Positions 1 through 6,995 of a stretch of 10,648 nt of DNA are shown here, one piece after another (the first letter of the stretch is position 1; the number at the start of each line of letters is the position of its first letter). The notes beneath the pieces are model-generated. The model was given only the letters and a program-made list of their open reading frames with translations, searched no databases and was not told the origin of the DNA. Source of the stretch: CAZXVW01 sp964644025 (GTDB lineage Bacteria; Acidobacteriota; Terriglobia; Bryobacterales; Bryobacteraceae); the NCBI GenBank assembly GCA_964644025.1, contig CAZXVW010000152.1, positions 1 to 10,648 of the forward strand, given 5' to 3'. The translations under genes and the position numbers were made by a program.

Positions 1-1648
1 CGCCCAGCGGATCACTGACCAGGTTGCCGGCCTGGTGTACTGGTTGTGCGGGGGAGTGCTGCGCCGGATTCTCATCATTACCGGGCTGACCAGCGCTGCT
101 ATCGCGATCAGCATCGCCCTGATGCCCAAGCTCGAATACCTGCCCACGGGCAACCAGAACTTCCTCATCGGCGTTCTCTTGCCCCCGCCCGGTTACAACA
201 TTGACGAGATCGGGAACTTGCGGAAACCCTACGATGAGCGGCTTTCCTATCTGTGGAAGACCCCCCCGGAGGAGGCGCAGGCTCTGCCGGGCGGGGGGAT
301 CGCAAGGTTTTTCTTCATCGGTATGCACGACATGTGCATGATGGCTGCGACCTCCCGGGATCCAGAGCGCTGCCGCGAGCTGATCCCGGAATTCCAGAAG
401 GTGAACTTTTCCATACCCGGGGCCATCGGCTTCATCAACCAGGCCGGCATCTTCCAGCGCGACCTGGGCGGGGGGCGCAACATCGACATCGACGTCACCG
501 GACCGGACCTGGGGCGCCTGATCGCGCTCGGCGGCGAGATCTTCGGCCAGGTGATGCGCAAGCTGCCTGGCGCCCAGGCCCGTCCGATTCCGAGTCTGGA
601 TCTGGGCAATCCGGAGGTGCGGGTCATCACGGACCGGCGGCGGGCGGCCGAACTCGGCATCTCCAACCGGGATCTTGGTTTCGCCGTCAGCGCGCTGGTG
701 GACGGTGCCAAGGCCAGCGATTATCAGTTCGAGGGTCACGAAATCGACCTGGTCGTAAAGGCCGAGGAAGGCTTCGCCCACCGGACACACTTGCTGGATC
801 AGATGCCCATCGCGACTCCCGACGGCCGCCTGGTCACGCTTGGCTCGGTAGCCCGGCTGGTGGAGACCGGCGGCCCGGTGACCATCAACCACCGCAACCG
901 CGAGCGGGCCATCACGATCCAGGTTACCCCCGCCAGGCACATGCCGCTTGAGCGGGCCATGGACATCATTGAAGAGGGCATCCTTCAGCCGATCCGCGAC
1001 CAGGGACGCCTGGGGGGCCTATACCGGACGCATCTGAGCGGAGCCGCCGACAAGCTCTCCCAGGCCTTCGATTCCTTCAAGTGGAACTTCCTGCTGGCGC
1101 TGGTAATTACCTACCTGCTAATGGCCGCGCTGTTCGAGAGCTTTCTCTACCCGTTCGTCATTATGTTCAGCGTGCCGCTCGCCGCCGCCGGCGGCTTCCT
1201 CGGGCTCGGCGCCGTGAACCGCTTCCTCAGCTACCAGCCGCTGGACATTCTGACCATGCTCGGCTTCGTCATTCTGGTCGGCACGGTGGTCAACAACGCC
1301 ATCCTGATCGTTCACCAGTCGCTCAACCATATGCGGGCCGACGGCATGGGCCCCCGCGAGGCCATCCGGGCCGCGACTGGCAACCGGATCCGGCCCATCT
1401 TCATGAGCGTGGCGACGAGTGTTTTCGGGATGCTCCCGCTGGTGCTGTTTCCCGGTCCCGGCTCGGAACTGTACCGCGGACTGGGCAGCGTGGTGGTCGG
1501 GGGGCTGATTACCTCCACCATCTTTACCTTGTTGGTTGTGCCTTCCCTGTTCAGCCTGGTGCTGGAGACGCGGGCGGCCGTGGTCAGCGGATTACGCCGC
1601 TTAGCGGGTGCTCCAATGAGCGGAACGGGCGGGGGGAGAGGCGAGTAG
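1..1648 (+). CDS. RND-family efflux permease, C-terminal half (5' end outside window)
   Basis: Inner-membrane proton-driven RND pump subunit, which normally works with a periplasmic adaptor and an outer-membrane channel. The frame is open to the left edge (AQRITDQVAGLVYWL), so the GTG at 35 is internal and not the start. The visible part begins around TM7 (about 59-127, RRILIITGLTSAAIAISIAL). The second periplasmic porter/docking loop follows (about 146-1080), opening with EYLPTGNQNFLIGVLLPPPG. Last come TM8-TM12 (about 1085-1570), including the family hallmark GTVVNNAILIVHQS at 1280-1321 and RIRPIFMSVATSVFGMLPL. The stop is TAG 1646-1648, after a short Gly-rich tail. Two cysteines (codons 335 and 371) sit in the periplasmic loop. 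The substrate class cannot be assigned because the TM4 region that separates metal (HME) from drug/lipid (HAE) pumps is missing. No terminator is seen after it. Confidence 0.95.
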   Translation, partial: AQRITDQVAGLVYWLCGGVLRRILIITGLTSAAIAISIALMPKLEYLPTGNQNFLIGVLLPPPGYNIDEIGNLRKPYDERLSYLWKTPPEEAQALPGGGIARFFFIGMHDMCMMAATSRDPERCRELIPEFQKVNFSIPGAIGFINQAGIFQRDLGGGRNIDIDVTGPDLGRLIALGGEIFGQVMRKLPGAQARPIPSLDLGNPEVRVITDRRRAAELGISNRDLGFAVSALVDGAKASDYQFEGHEIDLVVKAEEGFAHRTHLLDQMPIATPDGRLVTLGSVARLVETGGPVTINHRNRERAITIQVTPARHMPLERAMDIIEEGILQPIRDQGRLGGLYRTHLSGAADKLSQAFDSFKWNFLLALVITYLLMAALFESFLYPFVIMFSVPLAAAGGFLGLGAVNRFLSYQPLDILTMLGFVILVGTVVNNAILIVHQSLNHMRADGMGPREAIRAATGNRIRPIFMSVATSVFGMLPLVLFPGPGSELYRGLGSVVVGGLITSTIFTLLVVPSLFSLVLETRAAVVSGLRRLAGAPMSGTGGGRGE

Positions 1649-1682
1649 GGCGCCACCGGGCCTGGGTATTCATCGTAACCCA

Positions 1683-1712
1683 TTGAAAACGCTGGAAATA
1701 AAAACTTATAAT
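1683..1712 (+). promoter_or_regulatory. upstream sigma70-type promoter of the Hsp20 gene
   Basis: TTGAAA (1683-1688) and TATAAT (1707-1712) are 18 bases apart in an AT-rich stretch that contrasts with the GC-rich surroundings. It lies 35 bases after the RND stop and would give a leader of roughly 75 bases. It is read from sequence only. Part of the same AT-rich tract could also act as an UP-like element for the downstream promoter. Confidence 0.5.
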
Positions 1713-1729
1713 TTTTTGTTCAGATATAC

Positions 1730-1758
1730 TTGACAAGATCTCGCGCATGTTTTATATT
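1730..1758 (+). promoter_or_regulatory. main sigma70-type promoter of the Hsp20 gene
   Basis: A consensus -35 TTGACA (1730-1735) and a -10 TATATT (1753-1758, 5 of 6 matches) are separated by the ideal 17 bases, placing transcription start near 1765. A 7-base inverted repeat, AAGATCT (1735-1741) and AGATCTT (1771-1777), brackets the -10 and start site and could be an operator. No CIRCE element (TTAGCACTC/GAGTGCTAA) and no sigma32-like CCCAT -10 were seen, so heat regulation by HrcA or RpoH is not supported here. Confidence 0.72.
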
Positions 1759-1779
1759 GTAGGTGTAGACAGATCTTAT

Positions 1780-1789
1780 AGGAGGTGAT
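1780..1789 (+). promoter_or_regulatory. extended ribosome binding site of the Hsp20 gene
   Basis: AGGAGGTGAT is a 10-base match to the complement of the 16S rRNA 3' end. There are 10 bases between GGAGG and the ATG at 1796. This fixes the start codon and predicts strong translation, as expected for an abundant chaperone. Confidence 0.85.
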
Positions 1790-1795
1790 AGCGAG

Positions 1796-2236
1796 ATGAC
1801 TCTGACCCGATACAATCCGTTTCAGGAACTGGAGGACTTCCCGACCGGGTTGCGCCTCTTTCATGACACCATGAACCGGCTGTTCAGCGAGCCGGCTTCG
1901 GCCCGGCCCTGGTCGCCGAACGTGGATATCAAGGAGAACGAGAACGAGATCATCCTCGAGGCGGACGTGCCGGGCGTCAACGAGAAGGACATCGACATCA
2001 AGATCGAAGACGGCACGCTGACGCTGAAGGGAGAGCGGAAGTTCCAGGAAGAGAAGAAAGGCGAAGGCTACCATCGCATTGAGCGTGGCTACGGCACCTT
2101 CGTTCGTTGCTTCAGCATGCCGGAGGCGGTGGATCCGGACAAGGTGAAGGCTCACTACAAGAACGGAGTGCTGACGGTGACGTTGCCGAAGAAGGAGGTA
2201 GCCAAGCCGCGGACCATCAAAGTCGCTGTGAGCTGA
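1796..2236 (+). CDS. small heat-shock protein, Hsp20/alpha-crystallin family
   Basis: ATP-independent cytoplasmic holdase that binds unfolding proteins and forms large oligomers; 146 residues, normal for bacterial class A sHSPs. A short N-terminal arm (1-39, with FHDTMNRLF) precedes the alpha-crystallin domain (about 40-133). That domain opens PNVDIKENENEIILEADVPG, continues with GTLTLKGERK, and closes with the signature GVLTVTLPK (124-132). The C-terminal tail carries the oligomerisation I-x-I/V motif as IKV (141-143). The single Cys (105) lies in YGTFVRCFSMPEAVD, where family members usually have SF.R.F.LP. It has its own promoters, an excellent SD and its own terminator, so it appears monocistronic and separate from the RND gene 147 bases upstream. 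The family call is very secure; which of several paralogues it is cannot be told. Confidence 0.97.
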   Translation: MTLTRYNPFQELEDFPTGLRLFHDTMNRLFSEPASARPWSPNVDIKENENEIILEADVPGVNEKDIDIKIEDGTLTLKGERKFQEEKKGEGYHRIERGYGTFVRCFSMPEAVDPDKVKAHYKNGVLTVTLPKKEVAKPRTIKVAVS

Positions 2237-2270
2237 GTCTCGCTACTCTCAGCCGATCCTGCGCGAATCC

Positions 2271-2295
2271 GGGCGGGTCATGGCCCGCCCTTTTT
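2271..2295 (+). terminator. Rho-independent terminator after the Hsp20 gene
   Basis: A perfect 7-bp GC stem, GGGCGGG (2271-2277) with CCCGCCC (2284-2290), has the loop TCATGG and is followed at once by TTTTT (2291-2295). It starts 34 bases after the TGA stop at 2236. Confidence 0.9.
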
Positions 2296-2520
2296 CTGTC
2301 CCCAAAAACCTCTGATCCGGCGCCCGGCGAGCAGTTGCCCAGCCTGTCAGCAGAGTACCGCTCTCTCTTCTTATGAGCCTCTGATCCAGTGTTTCAACAC
2401 TACGCCTCCGCCGGTGGAATCGCCGGTTTTGCGGTCGTGGTATGATACACTCCGGTTTTGGTCCGGAGCGACTCCGGGCCGGGAGGGGGGCTTTGATTCG
2501 ATGGCACTGGGGAGGACGAT
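2296..2520. other. intergenic region before the phosphoesterase: direct repeat, palindrome, leader hairpin
   Basis: No gene is seen here. The stretch has a 10-base direct repeat CCTCTGATCC (2309-2318 and 2378-2387). It also has a 14-base interrupted palindrome AGTGTT-TC-AACACT (2388-2401), a putative promoter -10 (see its own entry), and a small hairpin CTCCGG (2450-2455)/CCGGAG (2463-2468) at the expected transcript start. The regulatory meaning is inferred and weak. Confidence 0.4.
2438..2446 (+). promoter_or_regulatory. putative extended -10 promoter of the phosphoesterase gene
   Basis: TGG followed by TATGAT (2441-2446) makes an extended -10 element. No convincing -35 lies 16-18 bases upstream. 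It would give a leader of about 70 bases ahead of the GTG at 2521. It is the only promoter-like motif noticed between the Hsp20 terminator and this gene. Confidence 0.45.
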
Positions 2521-4029
2521 GTGAGCAGCCGGCGTGAGTTTCTTGCCGGGGCAGCCCGCCTGGGACTGGGGGCGGCCCTCGGGGGTGTGACAAGCGGGGC
2601 GGTGGGACAGCATGCAGCGGGCCGGCCGCGCGGGATCAGCGGCCGGGTTTTGGGCGGCGGCCGGCCGCTCGGCGGCGTGCTGGTCTCCGACGGGTGCCGG
2701 ATCGCCAGGACCGATTCGAGTGGTCGCTATGAGCTGGAGGTCGGTCCCGACAGTGGTCCGTTTGTATTCCTCACTACACCCCGCGGGTTCTGGGCAGACT
2801 CGTTTTTCGTGCCGGCCGTGGGGGCGGCCAAGACGGCCCGCGCCGACTTCCGGCTGGCTCCGATGAAACAGCCGGACCGGTTTGACTTCGTCTTCATGGC
2901 TGACATGCACCTCGACAGTAACCGGTTCGCGGTGCCGAAGGTGAAGGCGAGTCTCCGCGAGATCAACCGCTTGCAGCCGGTTCCCGCGTTCATCCTCGCC
3001 CAGGGCGACATCTGCCTCCAGGGCGGCGCGGGCGAGCAGTATCTGGAATGCTTGTCGATTTGCCGGATGCCGGTGCGCAATGGCGCGGGGAACCACGAAA
3101 TGATGCTCGACCACGACAATCCCCGGGACGATTTCGAGCGGCTGTTCGGACCGACTTATTATTCGTTTGATTTTGGCCCTGTCCATTGCATCGTTCTCGA
3201 CGGCAACAAGCCGATCCGGGGCCGAACGGGCTGGAGAGCGGTGCACGGGGCCGTGGAGGGCAGCGAACTGGAGTGGCTCAAGGCTGACCTGGCGGCGCAG
3301 CCGGCGGGCAAGCCGGTAATTGTCGGCGTGCATATTCCGATCGTTTCCACGTATCCGCAGCGTCGCCGGCACAGCCCGAAAGACGCACCCTACTGGGAAG
3401 CCGGCAATGCCAGGCTGCTGACTGACCTGTTTGCCCGGCACCGGGTGCGGCTGGTCCTGCAAGCCCACATGCACGAGAACGAGCGGACGACGGTCCGGGG
3501 CGTCGAATACGTGGAGTCGATCTCGCTTTCGGGAAGCTGGTTCCGGAGCGGAGCCGGATTCGAACGGGGAGTGGACGGTTCCCCGCGAGGCTACCGCATC
3601 GTGTCGGTTAACGGAAGGCGGATCACGCACCGCTACGTCTCCAGTTGCGAATCCCACGTGGATCGCCAGGGAGAATTCGCCGGCCTCGACGATCCAGTGA
3701 AACCGTCCGTGCAAACGCCGTTCGTCTTCAACTGCTATGATGCGCCGAACGGCTCGCGGGCCCGGGCGCGGATCGATAGCGGGCCGTGGCAGCCGATGCC
3801 GCCGTTTGCGGCCCTGAGCAAGACGACACCGGACCTGACGATGCCGCACCACTTCCGGCTTCTTGCCGACACCAGTTCGCTGTCCCCAGGCCGGCACGTG
3901 ATCGAGGCCAGCGTCACCTGGCCCGACGGAACCGTGGTCAACGAAAAGGCGGCGTTTCATCTGGCTGGGCGCCCGGTGCGGCTGCCACGGGAGCAAGCAT
4001 ACTCCAGCTTTCGCCAGCCAGGGATGTGA
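2521..4029 (+). CDS. Tat-exported calcineurin-like metallophosphoesterase with N- and C-terminal accessory domains
   Basis: Predicted exported metal-dependent phosphoesterase; 502 residues, substrate unknown. The GTG start is chosen because GGAGG (2511-2515) lies 5 bases upstream and the frame then opens with a twin-arginine signal (SRREFL, residues 3-8, followed by an Ala/Gly-rich hydrophobic stretch to about 29). Residues 39-112 look like the small beta-sandwich often fused N-terminally (GRVLGGGRPLGGVLVSDG...TDSSGRYEL). The catalytic domain (about 120-375) has all metal-binding blocks: D128-x-H130 (FMADMH), GD 162-163, GNHE 190-193, H271 (GVHIP) and H316-x-H318 (QAHMH, where most relatives have GH.H). 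Residues 395-485 form a further beta-rich domain, like the C-terminal module seen in MetallophosN/MetallophosC proteins. A longer antisense reading frame covers this gene but lacks any motif. The gene is convergent with the esterase gene at 4146-5042. Confidence 0.93.
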   Translation: MSSRREFLAGAARLGLGAALGGVTSGAVGQHAAGRPRGISGRVLGGGRPLGGVLVSDGCRIARTDSSGRYELEVGPDSGPFVFLTTPRGFWADSFFVPAVGAAKTARADFRLAPMKQPDRFDFVFMADMHLDSNRFAVPKVKASLREINRLQPVPAFILAQGDICLQGGAGEQYLECLSICRMPVRNGAGNHEMMLDHDNPRDDFERLFGPTYYSFDFGPVHCIVLDGNKPIRGRTGWRAVHGAVEGSELEWLKADLAAQPAGKPVIVGVHIPIVSTYPQRRRHSPKDAPYWEAGNARLLTDLFARHRVRLVLQAHMHENERTTVRGVEYVESISLSGSWFRSGAGFERGVDGSPRGYRIVSVNGRRITHRYVSSCESHVDRQGEFAGLDDPVKPSVQTPFVFNCYDAPNGSRARARIDSGPWQPMPPFAALSKTTPDLTMPHHFRLLADTSSLSPGRHVIEASVTWPDGTVVNEKAAFHLAGRPVRLPREQAYSSFRQPGM

Positions 4030-4145
4030 TCAGGGTCGGACAAAGGCTGCGAGTGTGATTTGAGAGGTCAACAGCAATCGGCTAACCTCAACGAGGATCC
4101 GACGATCGGAGTTTCCGGCGCAGACAGTTCCCGGCCGGGCTCCCG

Positions 4146-5042
4146 TTACCTCCGGCCGCTCCGCTTGAAAAAGTCCCAGATCACCTCGTAGACCCGCCGC
4201 CCGTTTTCTTTATCGAGGATGGCCCTCGGGTGGCCGTGCCGGTTGGCCTCCACCACGTAGAGCTCCATATTGACGCCGTCTGCGCAGCCGCTCCACACCG
4301 TGTGGGTGACATGCGCGTCATCGGGCTCGCCGGCAATAGCTTCCCCGGAGACGGTCTGCTCGGAACCGCAACCGTTGGCTTGCTTCCATTTCGCGATGGT
4401 CTCCGGCATTGAGACAATGTTCGCCCGGCCGCCCGGGCCGCCGCCCCACCGCACCTTCGGATCACCTTTGTCGTTGATCATCAGCACCGACACTGGACGC
4501 GACGGGTGAAAGTCCTTGTAGACCGGCCTCGGCATCGACCCGACGATCGGAGCAATCGCGGCAATGCGGTCCGCCAGCCGCGCAGCCACCGTGTGAGACA
4601 TCATCCCGCCATTGGATCCGCCGGTCACGAAGACTCGTTTCTCATCGATGGCGAATTCGGAGCTCAGTTTTTCGAGGAGCGCTTTGATAAACCCCACGTC
4701 GTCGACATTGTCGCGTTGGCTGACGAAGCCCTGATACCCGCGCAAATCATTCCAGTGGCCGTCAATGCCGCTGGGGTAGACCACAATCCAGCCGTCGCGC
4801 CTGGCGTAGTCGTTGTACGGCAGACGTCTCTCCTCCCGGGGGCCGTTGCCGCCTCCGCCGTGGAGCGCGAAAACCAGTGGCGCCGGTTCGGTGCGATCGA
4901 GGTTTGGCGGCACGTAGAGCCGGTACTGGCGCGTCCGGCCGCCGTGCTCGATTGTGCGATCGACGCCTGTCTCCGACGCGGCATTCAGGCCTACGGCCGC
5001 CGCCGCGACTCCGGCCAGTGTCAATAGATTTCGTCTGTTCAT
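4146..5042 (-). CDS. secreted alpha/beta-hydrolase of the LpqC / polyhydroxybutyrate depolymerase / feruloyl esterase (CE1-like) family
   Basis: Predicted exported carboxyl-ester hydrolase, 298 residues. The N-terminus MNRRNLLTLAGVAAAAVGLNA is a signal peptide with a twin arginine (R3-R4), possibly Tat-dependent. The alpha/beta-hydrolase parts are: oxyanion-hole HGGGGN (61-66), the WIVVYPSG strand, nucleophile elbow GGSNGG (141-146, Ser143), probable acid Asp194 in NDKGDPKV, and probable catalytic His271 in NRHGHP. Cys225 and Cys253 sit where related proteins form a disulfide. The usual family GGGHTWP around the histidine is replaced by RHGHP, so substrate preference may differ. The start is supported by GAGGTGATCC immediately before the ATG, a 10-base complement to the 16S tail. 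It begins 11 bases after the stop of the double-MBL gene, so the two are probably co-transcribed. Ester type (feruloyl, acetyl, polyhydroxyalkanoate) is not determined. Confidence 0.9.
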   Translation of the reverse strand: MNRRNLLTLAGVAAAAVGLNAASETGVDRTIEHGGRTRQYRLYVPPNLDRTEPAPLVFALHGGGGNGPREERRLPYNDYARRDGWIVVYPSGIDGHWNDLRGYQGFVSQRDNVDDVGFIKALLEKLSSEFAIDEKRVFVTGGSNGGMMSHTVAARLADRIAAIAPIVGSMPRPVYKDFHPSRPVSVLMINDKGDPKVRWGGGPGGRANIVSMPETIAKWKQANGCGSEQTVSGEAIAGEPDDAHVTHTVWSGCADGVNMELYVVEANRHGHPRAILDKENGRRVYEVIWDFFKRSGRR

Positions 5043-5053
5043 GGATCACCTCT

Positions 5054-6973
5054 CTATTCCGGTTTTTCCAGTGTATCCACCAGGAAGTAACACGCCTCGC
5101 CCAGGTACCGGCCGCGGGCGGTGATCTCAATGGGAATCACGTACCGGGTTTTCGCGTTCGGGGAGCGGATTCGATAGTGAAGCCGGCGGGAACTCACTGA
5201 CCCCGGAGACACCGTCAGGCTGCCGCGGGCGGGCTCCACCGCGGCCGGGGTAGATTCACCGACGTGGAACTCGACGCTCATCGGTTCGTCAAAGGGATTC
5301 TCTACTCGCAGCTCCACCGTCCCTTCCCCGCCCGATTTTGAAATCAGCGGGTAGACGCCGAAAACGTGCGGATTGAAATCCCAGCGGTGGTTTCCACTGG
5401 GCGAGAGAGCGTCCAGGGCCCTGGCGGCCTCGCGCCCCCAGCGGTCCCGGTACTCCCATTCCCGCTCGTTGAAGAAGAACGGCATGCGGTGTTCGGCCAG
5501 CACCCAGTCCGGGTGGAGGCTGATCATCAGGCGGGCGGAGCGGGCGTGGCCGGATGGAAAGCCTCGGTTCAGGCCGCTCCAGCCGCCGGTGCCGTTGGCA
5601 AGGTCCCACTCCCGGACCGGAAAATAGCTGTCGCCGGAGAACACGGCGTGGTGCCCATCGATGGCGGTCTCCAGAAAACTGTGGAACCAGGTCTGGCCCG
5701 GTGCGAAGTGAACCCGGAACCGATAGCCTTTCCAGGTAAATTCATCCCGGTCCTCCAGCACCCGGTCCGGCTTGACAGGCTCGAAGTTCGCGTAAGGGTG
5801 CAGGTAGGCGTCCGGATGCTCGAGCAGGTCCGCCATTTCCCGGAGAGTGAATATTTTCGGGCCGTACAACCGCTTGATGTCCGGGATCTGGCGCACGTGG
5901 TCCGAATGCAGGTGAGTGATCCAGAGATAGTCCACCTTCTTGGCGCCGATACGGTGCAGCACGGCGGCCCAGCTCTCCGGCGGCAGGTTGTTGTCCACCG
6001 CAAAGCAGGAGCCGTCTTCGGCCACCAGGAAGTAGTTGTTTCCCGTGAGCCAGAGATGCTGGCTGAGCCGTTCCAGGAGCAGCGTCCGGCCGCGTGGGCC
6101 GGGGATCTCAGCCGTCTCGATGCGCTTCAGCGGCTCGCTGCGCAGAATCGGCGGCTGTTCGATGGCGGCGAACAATTCGAAGTCCTTGAGCTTGGCCGCG
6201 TCCCAGACGCGGTCCGCGGTGAGCAGGAGCGTCTCGTCGATGTTCGGCCCGCGCAAAATCTTGCCGTGAGAAGGAAGGATCAAGTCCGGATGTTCGTCCT
6301 TGACTTTTAGCAGGGACCGGAACTCGGCCTCGTAGCCCAGGCCGCGCCAGTGGTCCCAGTCGAGCTGGTAGCCTTGCCAGATTCTCCCCTGGGAGTAAAT
6401 CAGGTCGCCGGTAAAAGCCACCTGCTGTCCGTTCAGCTTGGCGAGGTAGGCCATGTGGTCGTTGGTGTGCCCCGGGGTGGCGACGGCGCGGAGGGTTGCG
6501 ACAGAGTTGTTCAGCACCGCGCCGTCCGCAACGTCGGCCTGCGGGTAGTCGGTTTCCCGGGTGACCATTGAGTAAATGAAGCGGCTGTTGGGGACGGGAA
6601 ACCACTGAGACCAATACCGGTGAATGGAAGCGCTCGTGTAGCCGGTTTTATCAGGGTCCGTGGCCGGGGCGTGAATGGGGATGCGCCGTTCTTCGGCTGC
6701 GCTGAAACCGAACCACTGGTCGCGGTCGCGGTGCGTCAGATAAATGGCTTCCACGCGGGTGACGCCGGCCGAGGCCAGCCGGTCCAGCACCCTCCCGCTG
6801 CCGAGGTCAATCAGGATGGCCGCCGTTCCCTGTTGCAGGACGTAGACGTTGCAAGAATCCCGGTACAGGAACAGGTGGGGCTGAATCTGCTCCAGCGGAG
6901 AAACGCTGCCGACGGCTCCGGCTGTGCCGGCGCTTGCCAGCAGGACAAAGACAAGCGTGCGCAGGTTTGTCAT
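5054..6973 (-). CDS. secreted protein with two tandem metallo-beta-lactamase folds and a C-terminal Ig-like domain
   Basis: 639 residues. A Sec signal peptide (LVFVLLASAGTAGA, likely cut after Ala20) points to periplasmic or external location. MBL domain 1 (about 25-260) has a degenerate first motif, T80-HRDRDQ86, in place of THxHxDH, but keeps GH169, GD190 and PSHG (H236). MBL domain 2 (about 295-505) has intact THLHSDH (353-359), GD448 and AEH495, yet the third ligand GH is GQ427, with a histidine four residues on (H431). Residues 550-632 look like an Ig-like beta-sandwich (TVELRVENPFDEPMSVEFHV). The fold family performs varied hydrolytic reactions on two-metal sites; the specific reaction is not predictable. 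It is the first gene of a probable operon with the downstream esterase. The ATG at 6973 has only a weak SD (GACCTC region). A domain-duplication origin is inferred. Confidence 0.92.
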   Translation of the reverse strand: MTNLRTLVFVLLASAGTAGAVGSVSPLEQIQPHLFLYRDSCNVYVLQQGTAAILIDLGSGRVLDRLASAGVTRVEAIYLTHRDRDQWFGFSAAEERRIPIHAPATDPDKTGYTSASIHRYWSQWFPVPNSRFIYSMVTRETDYPQADVADGAVLNNSVATLRAVATPGHTNDHMAYLAKLNGQQVAFTGDLIYSQGRIWQGYQLDWDHWRGLGYEAEFRSLLKVKDEHPDLILPSHGKILRGPNIDETLLLTADRVWDAAKLKDFELFAAIEQPPILRSEPLKRIETAEIPGPRGRTLLLERLSQHLWLTGNNYFLVAEDGSCFAVDNNLPPESWAAVLHRIGAKKVDYLWITHLHSDHVRQIPDIKRLYGPKIFTLREMADLLEHPDAYLHPYANFEPVKPDRVLEDRDEFTWKGYRFRVHFAPGQTWFHSFLETAIDGHHAVFSGDSYFPVREWDLANGTGGWSGLNRGFPSGHARSARLMISLHPDWVLAEHRMPFFFNEREWEYRDRWGREAARALDALSPSGNHRWDFNPHVFGVYPLISKSGGEGTVELRVENPFDEPMSVEFHVGESTPAAVEPARGSLTVSPGSVSSRRLHYRIRSPNAKTRYVIPIEITARGRYLGEACYFLVDTLEKPE

Positions 6974-6986
6974 GAGGTCTTGGCGA

Positions 6987-6995
6987 ATTGTAGCA
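6987..6995 (-). promoter_or_regulatory. putative extended -10 promoter of the double-MBL gene
   Basis: On the minus strand TGC-TACAAT (TACAAT = complement of 6987-6992) forms an extended -10 only 13 bases before the ATG. Transcription would begin about 7 bases before the start codon, giving an almost leaderless mRNA, which fits the poor SD. No good -35 is seen. It lies against the T-tract of the degenerate terminator in the receptor scar. Tentative. Confidence 0.35.

Noticed and set aside
1663..1682. TGGGT/ACCCA hairpin after the RND stop, considered as a terminator
   Set aside because: A five-pair stem with a 10-base loop and no T-run; it also overlaps the upstream Hsp20 promoter.
2371..3996. 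A 541-codon open frame on the minus strand, longer than the phosphoesterase opposite it
   Set aside because: It is a GC-driven antisense shadow: Arg/Pro/His-rich, no motif and no sensible SD. The plus-strand frame has a Tat signal and every metallophosphoesterase block.
4098..4110. Hairpin TCCGA-CGA-TCGGA between the convergent phosphoesterase and esterase genes, considered as a shared terminator
   Set aside because: The stem is only 5 bp and no U-tract follows on either strand, so termination is not supported.
5366..6310. A 314-codon plus-strand open frame within the double-MBL gene
   Set aside because: It is antisense to clear MBL motifs, has no domain of its own, and low-complexity Val/Arg/Gln composition.
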